Shown: positions 55,602-64,000 of the stretch, in pieces | How the letters are laid out: each line of letters starts with the position of its first letter | How positions within the stretch are numbered: the first letter of the stretch is position 1 | Source: Affinundibacterium nitidum | GTDB taxonomy: Bacteria > Pseudomonadota > Gammaproteobacteria > Burkholderiales > Burkholderiaceae_D | Assembly (NCBI RefSeq): GCF_014284155.1 | Contig: NZ_JACOFZ010000007.1 | Span: 62,001 to 126,000 of the forward strand | Direction of reading: 5' to 3' | Length of the DNA: 64,000 bases | The notes under the pieces: model-generated | Told to the model about the DNA's origin: nothing | Seen by the model: the letters and a program-made list of their open reading frames with translations, nothing else | The model's database searches: none | Made by a program: the position numbers and the translations under genes

Positions 55602-56117
55602 TTAACGCTGTAAGAAATTTTCGTAAGTGATCGCTTGATCAAAATAAATACTCGCCTGCTGTTTAAAAGCGATAACTTCATAGGTAGTCAGACCCTGCTT
55701 AATATCAGTGTCTCGCATTTTCGTCATGGTCTCGGCAATCTTACGAATCGCGACCACGCTAGGCAAACGTGCATCACTGTGTTCAACGGTAACGGGTATT
55801 GTTTTATCGAGTACGGCATTCACTTTGTCAGTCACAGCGTTCTTTGGAATGGGTCTCGCATTGGCAGAAATCGCTAAGGCATCAAGTTTGCCAATGACCT
55901 GAGCGTATTGGTCCGCGCGGCTCGCAAAGTCTTGCTTTTGAACACCGAGACTCACACCCGCAAACAGTGTCATCGCATCCGTGTTGGCAACATTTAAGGC
56001 TTCACTCACCGCTTTATCGTAAGTGGGGGCTAGGGGCATGGCGCAGGCGCTCAACATGCATAGCAAACAGACGGTAATTTGGAGCGAGCACCAGGTGCGC
56101 AAACGAGGAAACGACAT
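55602..56117 (-). CDS. small lipoprotein of unknown function
   Basis: About 171 residues with a signal peptide ending in the lipobox MLSACA, followed by a helical mature part (SEALNVANTDAMTLFAGVS, RKIAETMTKMRDTDIKQG). The ATG at 56117 gives a normal signal peptide; one 16 codons upstream is possible. No family recognised. It precedes the small helical protein gene. Confidence 0.62.
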   Translation of the reverse strand: MSFPRLRTWCSLQITVCLLCMLSACAMPLAPTYDKAVSEALNVANTDAMTLFAGVSLGVQKQDFASRADQYAQVIGKLDALAISANARPIPKNAVTDKVNAVLDKTIPVTVEHSDARLPSVVAIRKIAETMTKMRDTDIKQGLTTYEVIAFKQQASIYFDQAITYENFLQR

Positions 56118-56280
56118 AACACTACTTTCAGGAGTTTCATCCGGTGACGACGAATCACGCTGCAATGAAAATTACTTGAATTGAATAAAACATTGACTAT
56201 ACTGCACTACTGTAGATGCGCGTTTTGCGCTTCTACAAATCTAATAAGCATTATCGTTCATACAACCAAAATTAGCTATC

Positions 56281-56562
56281 ATGAAAACAACGTTCAAATT
56301 GAAATTGCTGGTTCTCGCACTTGCCTTGATATCTTTGATGATGATTTTTTCGAACGATGTCTTGCCAAACGTTGCAAAACTCACTGTCTTAACCTATACC
56401 TTAGGTGGTCTCATGGTATTGGCCGCTTGTTTATTCGCGGTGATAGTCATCAAAGCGAATATCAATCAAATCGTGCTTAATCATGGCGGCCTCGATACGG
56501 CGTGGCTCTGGTTTGGCCGTAACCCAAAAGGTTTAGAACAAGCTCAAAGTAACAAAGAGTAA
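56281..56562 (+). CDS. small two-helix membrane protein, unknown
   Basis: The 93-residue product has two hydrophobic segments (about 6-24 and 36-58) and a soluble C-terminus. No family recognised. A terminator follows 30 bases after the stop, so it is a separate transcript, divergent from the lipoprotein gene. Confidence 0.6.
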   Translation: MKTTFKLKLLVLALALISLMMIFSNDVLPNVAKLTVLTYTLGGLMVLAACLFAVIVIKANINQIVLNHGGLDTAWLWFGRNPKGLEQAQSNKE

Positions 56563-56593
56563 GAAACTCGTACCAACACACTGACAGCGAAAG

Positions 56594-56628
56594 GCTGCCA
56601 CTGGTTATTTTCCGGTGGCAGCTTTTTT
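56594..56628 (+). terminator. rho-independent terminator after the small membrane protein gene
   Basis: An 11-base stem with one G-U pair (56594-56604 with 56612-56622, 7-base loop) is followed by six T. It overlaps the 3' end of the convergent gene that stops at 56605. Confidence 0.85.
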
Positions 56629-57006
56629 ATTCCGTATTTCTCTCAATGCAGCCTGCAACCATAGGGCACTCTCTTGCGCAGCGTCATTGCCGCATTTCAC
56701 CTGATACGCCTTGCCGCTCATGCTACTTTTACTTGCAGCGGCATCGATGAATTGCTCTGCGGTCGTCGCCAATTTTTTCTCGACAACATAATCGAGCTTC
56801 TTGCTTAAATGTGCTTTCGCTTCTTGTGCTGAATACCAAGTGCCATTTCGGTTGAACTGACACCCAGAATTCGATAGGTGATTTAATAAAACTTCGACTT
56901 CAACACGGCTCGCTGCTGACATCTCTGCCGCAGACGCTGAAGTGAATGGCATAAATATGGAAACAATCAGGGTGTAAGCAAGATATTTACAGAACGAGGC
57001 TTTCAT
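56605..57006 (-). CDS. exported DUF5329-like protein
   Basis: The 133-residue product has a signal peptide ending near SASA (residue 27) and the pattern VEVLLNHLSNSGCQFNRNGTWYSAQEAKAHLSKK of DUF5329, a small periplasmic family with two conserved cysteines (GCQF and KCGND). Function unknown. Transcribed against the small membrane protein gene. Confidence 0.75.
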   Translation of the reverse strand: MKASFCKYLAYTLIVSIFMPFTSASAAEMSAASRVEVEVLLNHLSNSGCQFNRNGTWYSAQEAKAHLSKKLDYVVEKKLATTAEQFIDAAASKSSMSGKAYQVKCGNDAAQESALWLQAALREIRNKKAATGK

Positions 57007-57198
57007 CGGTCGAACTCCATATAGAATGAAATGGCATTCTATTCGATTAAGTCGACAAGACTCAAGTGAGGGAAGAACATCAGACTAACGAGGGGAGGCC
57101 AGTGTTCACCTTTCTAACTCGCAAACTTTCTGCGAGCTTCATTATTTCTTCATATTCCTTTTTTAAACTCTGGCTTTCATCAATTGAAGGAGATCAAA

Positions 57199-57522
57199 AT
57201 GCGCAAACTATCCTATGCAATGACTTGCCTCAGTCTTATGGCTTTGGTCGGCGCCCATAATGTGCATGCTTCACCGCAATCTGCTGCGGCGAGCAAACCA
57301 GCGAACAGTCGTTCAGAGCCACCACACCGAGAACCACCACCGCAAGCCTATGAAGCATGCAAGGCTAAGAAAAAAGGTGATGTAGTCGACATCATCACAC
57401 CGCGCGGCGATAAACTCAAAGGCAACTGTACTGAGTCACCCAAAGGCCTTTTCGCACGACCAGAACATCCCCCTGAAGACAAAACAGGGGATGATCGCCG
57501 CCCTCCGCCACCAAAGAAATAG
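57199..57522 (+). CDS. small exported protein with conserved cysteine pair, unknown
   Basis: The 107-residue product has a signal peptide (to about residue 24, HNVHAS), a Pro-rich region, then EACKAKKKGDVVDIITPRGDKLKGNC, read in parts, with two cysteines about 24 residues apart, and a Pro/Asp-rich tail. The C...RG.KL.G.C pattern recurs in small periplasmic proteins of unknown role. AAGGAG precedes the ATG at 57199. Confidence 0.62.
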   Translation: MRKLSYAMTCLSLMALVGAHNVHASPQSAAASKPANSRSEPPHREPPPQAYEACKAKKKGDVVDIITPRGDKLKGNCTESPKGLFARPEHPPEDKTGDDRRPPPPKK

Positions 57523-57573
57523 GATTTGGCTAAGGAATGCGAGAAGACAAAAAACTTCTCGCATTCCTTGGGC

Positions 57574-58386
57574 TCAATTGGTCTTTACCATGGTCGGCCT
57601 TTGTGCTGTTCCAGCCAACATGCCGCCATCGATATTGAGCTCGGTTCCTGTCATATAAGTCGCTTCATCTGAAGCGAGTAAAACCGCCAACGCTGCGACT
57701 TCATCGACATGCCCAAATCGTTGTAGGGGGCAGTCCTTCACAAACGCTTGTACTCGTCCCTCACGCTCTGCATCATTACCTAGAAGCGGTTCCCACATCG
57801 GTGTCAAAATTGCCGCGGGATGAATCGAATTACATCGAATTGCCAACCCTTGCTCTGCACAATACAGAGCGACTGACTTGGTGTGATTACGAATAGCTGC
57901 TTTCGATGAAGCGTAAGCCGCAGCACCGGGGATCCCAACTAAGCCAGAACGAGATGAAATATTGATGATGGCACCGCTGCCTTTGGCACGCATGCTCCGT
58001 ATTGCATACTTGCAGCCCAAGAAGCAACCGTCGAGATTGGTTTGATGTACAGCACGCCAATCTTCAAGACTGGCATGCTCAGGATCATGCTGACGAAAAC
58101 CCTGTTCGAAGCCGGTAATACCTGCGTTATTGACCACCACATCGAGGCGCCCATGCTTTTGCAACACGCGTTCACACACGATTTGCCATTGCCCTTCTTC
58201 ACGCACATCCAAATGCTGATAACTTGCCTGAGCACCTAAACCAACTGCGAGTTGAAGACCAAGCACATCATCAATGTCGGTCAGGAAAACGATGGCACCT
58301 TGCTTTACAAACTGAGTGGCAATTGCAGCACCAATACCGCGCGCGGCGCCAGTAACTAGTGCTACTTTTTGATGTAGACGTGACAT
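57574..58386 (-). CDS. short-chain dehydrogenase/reductase (SDR)
   Basis: The 270-residue product has the nucleotide site TGAARGIG (12-19), NNAG, and the catalytic Ser with YASSK (Tyr-x-x-x-Lys). It resembles NAD-dependent hydroxysteroid or cyclopentanol-type SDRs; an aspartate after the second strand (LTDIDD) favours NAD over NADP. The substrate is unknown. Monocistronic. Confidence 0.9.
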   Translation of the reverse strand: MSRLHQKVALVTGAARGIGAAIATQFVKQGAIVFLTDIDDVLGLQLAVGLGAQASYQHLDVREEGQWQIVCERVLQKHGRLDVVVNNAGITGFEQGFRQHDPEHASLEDWRAVHQTNLDGCFLGCKYAIRSMRAKGSGAIINISSRSGLVGIPGAAAYASSKAAIRNHTKSVALYCAEQGLAIRCNSIHPAAILTPMWEPLLGNDAEREGRVQAFVKDCPLQRFGHVDEVAALAVLLASDEATYMTGTELNIDGGMLAGTAQRPTMVKTN

Positions 58387-58610
58387 ATGATTCCTTTACT
58401 CAAAGTATCAGCGAGTTACACCATCAATGGCGTCAACACTCGCAAGAAATCGATCATTAATCATCGCAATAATTAATAATCGAAGCTAAATTTAAGCAAG
58501 GAAATGGTTCACTTTATCGTCTCGGGGGCGCTTGGCCTAGGAAATTACAACAAAAAATTGATTACACATCTTGACGCGTAGTGTAGCAGAAGCGGTGTGC
58601 TGAAAGAAGT

Positions 58611-60779
58611 CTAAAGCTTCGGCAAACTAATCCAAAATACTGTTCTAACTTTCTCTTCTGAGCTAAAACCTATATTGCCCAACATCTTTTCCACGAGGGT
58701 CTTCGATATATGCAGCCCTAAACCCGCCCCCTCTTTTTGACGAGTAGAGGAATCGGTCGCCTGTGCAAATTTGCCAAAAATTCTATCGTGAAAATCGCTA
58801 GGAATACCACGCCCATGATCTTCGACTTCAATCACGTATGAATCGTCCTTAGCGATTAGGCGCACATCGACCACATCATTTTCTGATGAAAATTTTGCTG
58901 CATTCGACAAGATATTGGCCATCACTTGCATCAACCTGTCACTATCGGCTAAAACCATTGCCCGACTGAACTCCGTTTGCAATTGATAGCGCACGCGGTA
59001 AGTTTCGGCATAAGGTGCATTTGCCTCAAGTGCTTGCGGCAATAGTTCGCACAAATTCAACTCACACATGTTCAAGACCATCTGCCCAGTAGCGAGTTTT
59101 TCCATATCCAAGATATCGTTCACCAGGGCCGTCAAACGCTGACTATTCTTATGCGCGATATGTACCAACTGCCACGCTTTCGCTGGGAGTTCTCCGACCA
59201 CACCTGACTCAAGTAAACCCATGGAGCCACGTATCGAGGTTAATGGAGTACGCAACTCGTGGCTCACAATAGAAATAAATTCTGATTTCAAATGATCGAT
59301 ACGTTTCTGTTCGCGCAGATCGAGCACAAATCCTACCCATTCATTTTCACTATCGGCCAATTTCGAAACACCAAACATAATAGGAATTTGCCTGCCTTCG
59401 CGATCCAATAAATATGTTTCAAATGGTGGAATCGATTCAACTTGATCGAGGCTACGAATCGCGTTGATCTGCCGCGTCAACTCCGGCGGATTGCTCAACT
59501 CGAACCAATTCACATCCGCTTGGTCGATCGACGATCGTTGCAAACCCAAAAGCTGTAACAAGACGTCATTGGCTTCAATCAAAACACCGGTCGCATTCCC
59601 TTGCATCATACCGATCAAGCTCGAATTCATTAGCCGTCGTAATCGTTGTTCACTTGCCTCGAGCGCGTGATAACTCTGCAGAACCTCTTGCTCTAATTGT
59701 TTTTGCTTGGCTTCAACCATCGCTTGTTCAGTGAAATCCGCAATGTAGCCATGCCAAAGAATACTGCCATCGTTTAGTTTCTCGGGTTTCGCTTGCCCTA
59801 TAAGCCAGCGTAGCCCTTGACGCGGTAAGACGACGCGATATTGAGCATGCCAAGTCTCCAGAGTGTCAGCAGACTGACGAATCGACGCAATCACTTCGTC
59901 TCTATCCTCAGGATGAATCCTTTGCAAAAGCATGAAGGCATCATGTTCCACTTCACTAGCAGTCACTTCATAGATTTTTTCAATTCCAGCACTGGCAAAA
60001 GGAAAGCAACTTCGCCCATCAGGAAAGCGTTGATACTGATAGATAGTTCCGGGCACTAAGCTTGAAAGGCGCTCGAATAAATGTGTCTTCTGCAGAAGCT
60101 CTTTCTCCGCGCGATTATGTTGAACCAAGTAACGGTCATTGCACATCAGAATAAAGCCGAAGGGTAACAAGACTGAGAACAGATAAAAGATGATCAGGGA
60201 CGCATCTTTAAAACCATTTCCACTAAATGGCTGTTGATCTGGTGCGGTCGAAATAAGCAAAAAATAGAAAACACGTAACAACATGAAGCTGCCGCAAAAG
60301 GCATATAGGCCGGTCATGAACCGACTACTCGGAAGTAGATTGGAGCGATTAAGCAATAATAGTCGCGCGCTCTGAAAGGCAATCAAAGACAAACAAAAAG
60401 AAATCACCGCGGTACGAATGGCGACATCATTTTGCAATGCCGTAAAGTAGACCAAGGTAGTGCAGAGCAGCGCTAGCATGATAAACCAAGGCCTGCGGTT
60501 AAGACGCTGCTGTAAAAAGTCGGCAATGATGATCATGTAGTACATGACCGAAAATACGATCAAACCGTTACCGACGACGATAGAAAGTAGATCTGGAACG
60601 GTACCGCGTAGCAGTCCGGTGAAAATCCATCCGAGCGAATGCATCGCCGTCGCCATTGCCCACCGTGAGATACCTGTTACTTTGCCTAGCGGGCCGCGCG
60701 CCACCAGCGCAAGCCCAAGCGCGATCAATATCGTACTAAGTGTGATAATGAATACAAAAGTACGCGCATCTAGCATCAT
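58611..60779 (-). CDS. membrane PAS-domain sensor histidine kinase
   Basis: The 722-residue product has seven or eight membrane helices in the first 215 residues, two PAS regions (about 230-345 and 375-490), a HisKA domain with phosphorylated histidine at about 507 (FISIVSHELRTPLTSIRG) and HATPase_c (NILSNAAKFSSEN, GAGLGLHISKTLVEKMLG). There is no receiver domain, and no response regulator gene is adjacent, so its partner lies elsewhere. Confidence 0.93.
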   Translation of the reverse strand: MMLDARTFVFIITLSTILIALGLALVARGPLGKVTGISRWAMATAMHSLGWIFTGLLRGTVPDLLSIVVGNGLIVFSVMYYMIIIADFLQQRLNRRPWFIMLALLCTTLVYFTALQNDVAIRTAVISFCLSLIAFQSARLLLLNRSNLLPSSRFMTGLYAFCGSFMLLRVFYFLLISTAPDQQPFSGNGFKDASLIIFYLFSVLLPFGFILMCNDRYLVQHNRAEKELLQKTHLFERLSSLVPGTIYQYQRFPDGRSCFPFASAGIEKIYEVTASEVEHDAFMLLQRIHPEDRDEVIASIRQSADTLETWHAQYRVVLPRQGLRWLIGQAKPEKLNDGSILWHGYIADFTEQAMVEAKQKQLEQEVLQSYHALEASEQRLRRLMNSSLIGMMQGNATGVLIEANDVLLQLLGLQRSSIDQADVNWFELSNPPELTRQINAIRSLDQVESIPPFETYLLDREGRQIPIMFGVSKLADSENEWVGFVLDLREQKRIDHLKSEFISIVSHELRTPLTSIRGSMGLLESGVVGELPAKAWQLVHIAHKNSQRLTALVNDILDMEKLATGQMVLNMCELNLCELLPQALEANAPYAETYRVRYQLQTEFSRAMVLADSDRLMQVMANILSNAAKFSSENDVVDVRLIAKDDSYVIEVEDHGRGIPSDFHDRIFGKFAQATDSSTRQKEGAGLGLHISKTLVEKMLGNIGFSSEEKVRTVFWISLPKL

Positions 60780-60966
60780 TGCGAGTGATTTTCGTGGTTA
60801 TGTGGTGAAAAATAGTCTGGATTTAAAGAACGTGCTTTAAAGCAATAATAAAGTATCACCTCGACGAACCACCCGTCATTACATATTTCTCAATTTGCTG
60901 TCAGAGCGCCACATGCACTAAAAATAAGAGGCAATTCGAAAAGTCTTTTTGACAATGATCGCATGC

Positions 60967-60995
60967 AAAAAAAAGTGCGGGACTTCGCCCGCACT
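60967..60995 (-). terminator. rho-independent terminator after the MazG-like gene
   Basis: A perfect 8-base stem (60974-60981 with 60988-60995, 6-base loop) is followed on the minus strand by eight T. It ends the transcript of the 61026-63151 genes. Confidence 0.9.
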
Positions 60996-61025
60996 CTCTT
61001 CCAATACGACTTTTCTGGTGCAGAA

Positions 61026-61457
61026 CTATTCCTGCTTCATACTTTCAAGCAAAGCACGAATTTTTGGTTCTGGTTTCCAATAATTAGGTCCCTTCATGAC
61101 TTTCCCGCGTTCGTCGTAAATCGGCAAACCATCGGCACCTAACTTAGAAAAATTGGACTGCATGATAACGCCAAGGACTTGATCTAGAGGCAGGCCAAAT
61201 TTTGCCATTTCCGAAGCACAATAAACTTGTATATCACCCAATAAATCGGCCAACATAGTAAGCACTTCAAGTGGGTCTTTACCCTCCTTTTGGGCTGCAA
61301 TGATTTCATCGATTTCGTGCACTTCCTCAATCAGAATATCTTTAAAGGCAGCCATTCGTTCGGCAGCGGGGACACCGACGTCCAAGGTTGGTGCAGTATT
61401 TACCGGCAACTTATAGATACCATTAAACTTCGCGATATCGTTAGCAAATTCACTCAT
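61026..61457 (-). CDS. MazG-like nucleotide pyrophosphohydrolase
   Basis: The 143-residue product has the EExxE...DxxxD metal-binding pattern of the all-alpha NTP pyrophosphatase fold: LIEEVHEIDEII and MLADLLGDIQVYC. The extra C-terminal SNFSKLGADGLPIYDERGKV, read in parts, is shared with phage and bacterial MazG-like proteins that accept NTPs or dNTPs. Cellular role unknown. It is downstream of three membrane protein genes, and the shared transcript is inference. Confidence 0.88.
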   Translation of the reverse strand: MSEFANDIAKFNGIYKLPVNTAPTLDVGVPAAERMAAFKDILIEEVHEIDEIIAAQKEGKDPLEVLTMLADLLGDIQVYCASEMAKFGLPLDQVLGVIMQSNFSKLGADGLPIYDERGKVMKGPNYWKPEPKIRALLESMKQE

Positions 61458-61497
61458 ATTTCACTCTCAATCAATGTACTGAAGACCTGCGTTTCTT

Positions 61498-62163
61498 CTA
61501 ACGACGAACCCAGAAGTAACGCAATAAAAACACAATCAAACCTAATGCTACCCAGCGAAACGACAACAATATATCGCGCCAAGAATTATCTGCAACGCCA
61601 CTCCAAATTTCGACATCGACTTTTTCAAAATCAAAATTCTCAGCTTTTACAAGAGCCAATACTGCAGAAACTGTTTGTTTATCTTTGAAACGATTTGGTG
61701 CTGCAGCCCTCTTGATCACTATCGTTTCACCTGCCTTGACATCGAGCTTGGACAGACCAGGAAACGCTGTCAAGCGAGTGCCACCATCTACCGCCCATCC
61801 GAAATTCCACATGGTACTGACGTCTCCGCGATAACGAGATTTACCAGTCAAGGTAACAACCACGGTGTAGGGGCCAGACTCGCGATCGACGCCCAATGGT
61901 GGCCCTGTCCAATCTTCAGTTACCGCGCTCAAGGACGACACCTGATTTAATTCTTTCAGGTTTTCAGCTGGGGCGACAAACTTCGCAAAGCGCTCAATTT
62001 GATCACGATCTAAACTATACTGCGCGACCAACTTTCTACCGTAATCACCCACTTTTGGATTGTTATCTGCCAAAGCGGTACCCGTACCAACACAACTCAA
62101 CATGACCGTCAGCATCAACGCCATATTCAGATGAGTTTTGATTATTTGATTCCACTTACTCAT
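61498..62163 (-). CDS. exported protein with C-terminal membrane anchor, unknown
   Basis: The 221-residue product has an N-terminal signal (to about residue 33, GTALADNN), a periplasmic beta-rich domain (YTVVVTLTGKSRYRG, LDVKAGETIVIKRAA) and a C-terminal membrane helix (FRWVALGLIVFLLRYFWV) ending in arginines. No family recognised. It lies 40 bases upstream of the MazG-like gene and 27 bases after a small membrane protein gene. Confidence 0.6.
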   Translation of the reverse strand: MSKWNQIIKTHLNMALMLTVMLSCVGTGTALADNNPKVGDYGRKLVAQYSLDRDQIERFAKFVAPAENLKELNQVSSLSAVTEDWTGPPLGVDRESGPYTVVVTLTGKSRYRGDVSTMWNFGWAVDGGTRLTAFPGLSKLDVKAGETIVIKRAAAPNRFKDKQTVSAVLALVKAENFDFEKVDVEIWSGVADNSWRDILLSFRWVALGLIVFLLRYFWVRR

Positions 62164-62190
62164 ACTTTACCCAATCTTAGAAAAACTCAT

Positions 62191-62571
62191 TTAGGCTTTC
62201 ACAGGAACACCGGGGCGACCACTCAAGCGCCAACTTGCCCATAAGGGCAACGACCACAGCGCTGGCAAAACGAGCTGAAACATGAATGCTGTTAGCAGGA
62301 TCAACACCACACAAATCAGAACAACTCTTGCAAGAATCACTGAGTAAACTGGCATAAACAGAAGCACAAGCGCCAACAAGCAGGCAAGGACAAGCGTAAG
62401 CGCGACTACACCATTATGTGCCTGACCGAAGGCAAGTGGTGCCAGCCATGCATCAGAAAAAGACACCAAGCTCTGCCACGATACACCTTTCGGCAACCAT
62501 ATTGCATTGACAGCGACACAGATCAACAACAAGATCGCAGTCACAGTTCTGAATCGAAAAACAAATCGCAT
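62191..62571 (-). CDS. small multi-helix membrane protein, unknown
   Basis: The 126-residue product has three to four membrane segments (about 9-24, 53-72, 75-100) and a short cytoplasmic end. No family recognised. It sits between two other membrane protein genes, about 85 and 27 bases away, and the three probably form one operon. Confidence 0.6.
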   Translation of the reverse strand: MRFVFRFRTVTAILLLICVAVNAIWLPKGVSWQSLVSFSDAWLAPLAFGQAHNGVVALTLVLACLLALVLLFMPVYSVILARVVLICVVLILLTAFMFQLVLPALWSLPLWASWRLSGRPGVPVKA

Positions 62572-62656
62572 TTTCTATTTTGGCCAAAAATATGGCACTC
62601 GAATAAACAAACTATTAACACAAAGCCCTATAAGCCCAGTGGCGGCAACTAATCAT

Positions 62657-63151
62657 TTAGACAGATGTGATCGGCGTTCGCTTCAATTGGCGCTCTAGAA
62701 AGTAAAAAATGGCCGTCACAAGAAAGGCCACACTCAAGGCGACCCACAACAAGAGGACATCAAATTGCCTGAAAACTAGGGGTTTAACCATCTCAGCCTC
62801 TATTGCATATTCGGCAGATTGCCGCTTCCATGATTGGCTGACCGTTAGCTGTACTTTTCCCGCCCCCAAAGGCGACAAACTAAATTGTTGTCCTTCGGCG
62901 GTCGTAAAAACCCCGCTTGAGGCATTCGCAATCAAGTGCGACTTATAGGAATCTGGGGCTTTCACATACTGCTTCCACTGAATCAAAGTCGGTACACCCT
63001 GATCGATTACGGCCACTGGGAATTGCAGACTAATTTCATTTTTACCTTGATAGCGTTCCGCAAATATGTAAAAGAAGAGTGCGAGGAGCGCAGCAAAGAA
63101 AACTGAAACAAACACCAATATTTTACTTATCCAACGGGTTGATACTGCCAT
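62657..63151 (-). CDS. membrane protein with periplasmic beta domain, unknown
   Basis: The 164-residue product has an N-terminal membrane helix (about 11-30), a periplasmic beta-rich region (YVKAPDSYKSHLI, GAGKVQLTVSQSWKRQSAE) and a C-terminal helix (about 131-152) with basic residues after it. It is topologically similar to the gene at 61498-62163, though I see no sequence identity. It is first of the group before the MazG-like gene. Confidence 0.6.
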   Translation of the reverse strand: MAVSTRWISKILVFVSVFFAALLALFFYIFAERYQGKNEISLQFPVAVIDQGVPTLIQWKQYVKAPDSYKSHLIANASSGVFTTAEGQQFSLSPLGAGKVQLTVSQSWKRQSAEYAIEAEMVKPLVFRQFDVLLLWVALSVAFLVTAIFYFLERQLKRTPITSV

Positions 63152-63307
63152 CTTTTTATTCTCCGAGACGAGGTCGATTACTTTGCCGATATGATAATGG
63201 ATTTCATCGCGATCACGTGGTTTTTTCGGATTTCGGCTAGACGTTCAATACAACACCGCAAGCAGCGCTCGAACGTCAAGTACCAAACTCGTTTAAACCA
63301 ATCTGCA

Positions 63308-63823
63308 TCAATCGCTTGTAAGCCTGCACATATATACTGCATCGGCACCATAAGTACGGAGTTTATCGTCGATGCCCTCGCTCGTTTGCACGGGGACAAA
63401 ACCCTGTTTTTGCCAAAAGCTTGACGAATTTTGAACTGCCGTCAAAAACATTCGATTGAGCTTAAATTGGTCGAGAAGAGGTAAGAGACTCACAAATAAT
63501 GAACGTGCCACTTCGCCGCCGCGGGCACCAGGGTCTACCGCTAAATCATGGACATATAAACAATCTATCACTGAAGGGATCAAACAATCAGGCGAGTTCA
63601 GTGCCGGCGGTGCCCCACTACTCCAAGGAAGGGCGAAGACATATCCTAATAACTGCCTCTCATCATGTGCAACAAAACAGGACGTCGGTGCGGCCAACAG
63701 TTTTGCCGTTAACGAGGCACGTGATTCAGGAATATCTCCAGCATAAGATGCTGCTTGTATTCGCAGAACCTCGCTCAAATCAGACTCCTGCATCGGACGA
63801 ACAACTGTGATCGCGTTTTTCAT
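63308..63823 (-). CDS. GNAT-family N-acetyltransferase
   Basis: About 171 residues from the ATG at 63823 (MKNAITVVRPMQESDLSEVLRI). The acetyl-CoA pattern appears as VHDLAVDPGARGGEVARSLF, with the R/Q-x-x-G-x-G/A turn replaced by GARGGEVA, and the C-terminal SSFWQKQGFVPV is typical. Substrate unknown. An in-frame GTG at 63880 is an alternative start. Confidence 0.88.
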   Translation of the reverse strand: MKNAITVVRPMQESDLSEVLRIQAASYAGDIPESRASLTAKLLAAPTSCFVAHDERQLLGYVFALPWSSGAPPALNSPDCLIPSVIDCLYVHDLAVDPGARGGEVARSLFVSLLPLLDQFKLNRMFLTAVQNSSSFWQKQGFVPVQTSEGIDDKLRTYGADAVYMCRLTSD

Positions 63824-63993
63824 GTACGACTTTAGATGATAAAGATCAGCTTCACTCGAACGAAGCTTAAGGTACAGCACTCAATAAGTAAGATGAAATA
63901 GGGAACTTTTTAAGGCTACAATAGTCCGATAATAACTCAAACTGCTTAAGAAAAAACAGTAAGACATTTCGACAAATACAGGATACATAAAAA

Positions 63994-64000
63994 ATGAAAA
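63994..64000 (+). CDS. possible gene start cut by the window edge
   Basis: An ATG AAA begins at 63994 with AGGA about 10 bases upstream and TACAAT at about 63918 that could be a -10. Only two codons are visible, so nothing can be said about the product. Confidence 0.25.

Noticed and set aside
1-64000. tRNA genes, CRISPR arrays, insertion sequences or prophage.
   Set aside because: No cloverleaf-like segment, spaced direct repeats, transposase or integrase gene was found on reading both strands; a tRNA or repeat search program would be needed to be certain.

Overview
The window is a gene-dense chromosomal segment of a betaproteobacterium. The str operon (rpsL, rpsG, fusA, tuf) runs straight into the S10 operon (rpsJ, rplC, rplD, rplW, rplB, rpsS, rplV), and further on lie dac-ybeD-lipB-lipA, minCDE and hemA-prfA. 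Moderate base composition and the overall gene set suggest Burkholderiales, most likely Oxalobacteraceae (an Undibacterium-like organism). That placement is inference; no 16S gene is present. I saw no rRNA, tRNA, insertion sequence, prophage or CRISPR array.

Layout. 1-8142 (minus strand): ribosomal protein and elongation factor genes, with two hairpins after tuf that probably separate the str and S10 transcripts. 8544-20614 (mostly plus): a phosphoethanolamine transferase; an MCE/Mla-type lipid ABC transporter (STAS-permease, ATPase, MCE protein, auxiliary lipoprotein); a VanZ-like protein; NhaA; two alpha/beta hydrolases; a TfoX-like protein; a thioredoxin-fold ferredoxin; and a D,D-carboxypeptidase. 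20954-23269: lipoate synthesis (ybeD-like, a small unknown gene, lipB, lipA). 23367-24280: two small tandem arginine-rich paralogues, each behind a similar upstream block that resembles a FliA (sigma-28) promoter. 24589-26547: minCDE. 26657-31623: a response regulator, a LysM/FecR secreted protein and a CHASE2 sensor kinase, probably one signalling cassette. 31714-34256: hemA and prfA, with no prmC directly after prfA. 34437-36983: an HD hydrolase and three unknown genes.

37028-41321 holds a bicistron of an ArsI/CadI-type metalloenzyme and a SigZ-like sigma factor, both with cysteine-rich tails, divergent from a large DUF4214/NHL-repeat lipoprotein. 41383-45519 has an AHSA1-type protein, alanine dehydrogenase, a head-GIN surface protein, an Ala/Lys-rich secreted protein, and an Hsp20 chaperone with a good sigma-32 promoter. 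45892-48430 is a TelA / YiaA-like / coiled-coil membrane group. 48528-52303 is homogentisate catabolism (LysR regulator divergent from hmgA-fahA). 52795-54630 is a secreted metzincin protease. The rest (54805-63823) is small exported or membrane proteins, a PhnA/YjdM zinc-ribbon protein, an SDR oxidoreductase, a membrane PAS histidine kinase, a MazG-like pyrophosphohydrolase behind three membrane proteins, and a GNAT acetyltransferase.

The best candidates for something undescribed are the tandem arginine-rich paralogues with sigma-28-like promoters, the arsI-sigZ pair with cysteine tails, and the membrane-protein trio ahead of the MazG-like gene. Most of the rest is recognisable housekeeping or common accessory content.
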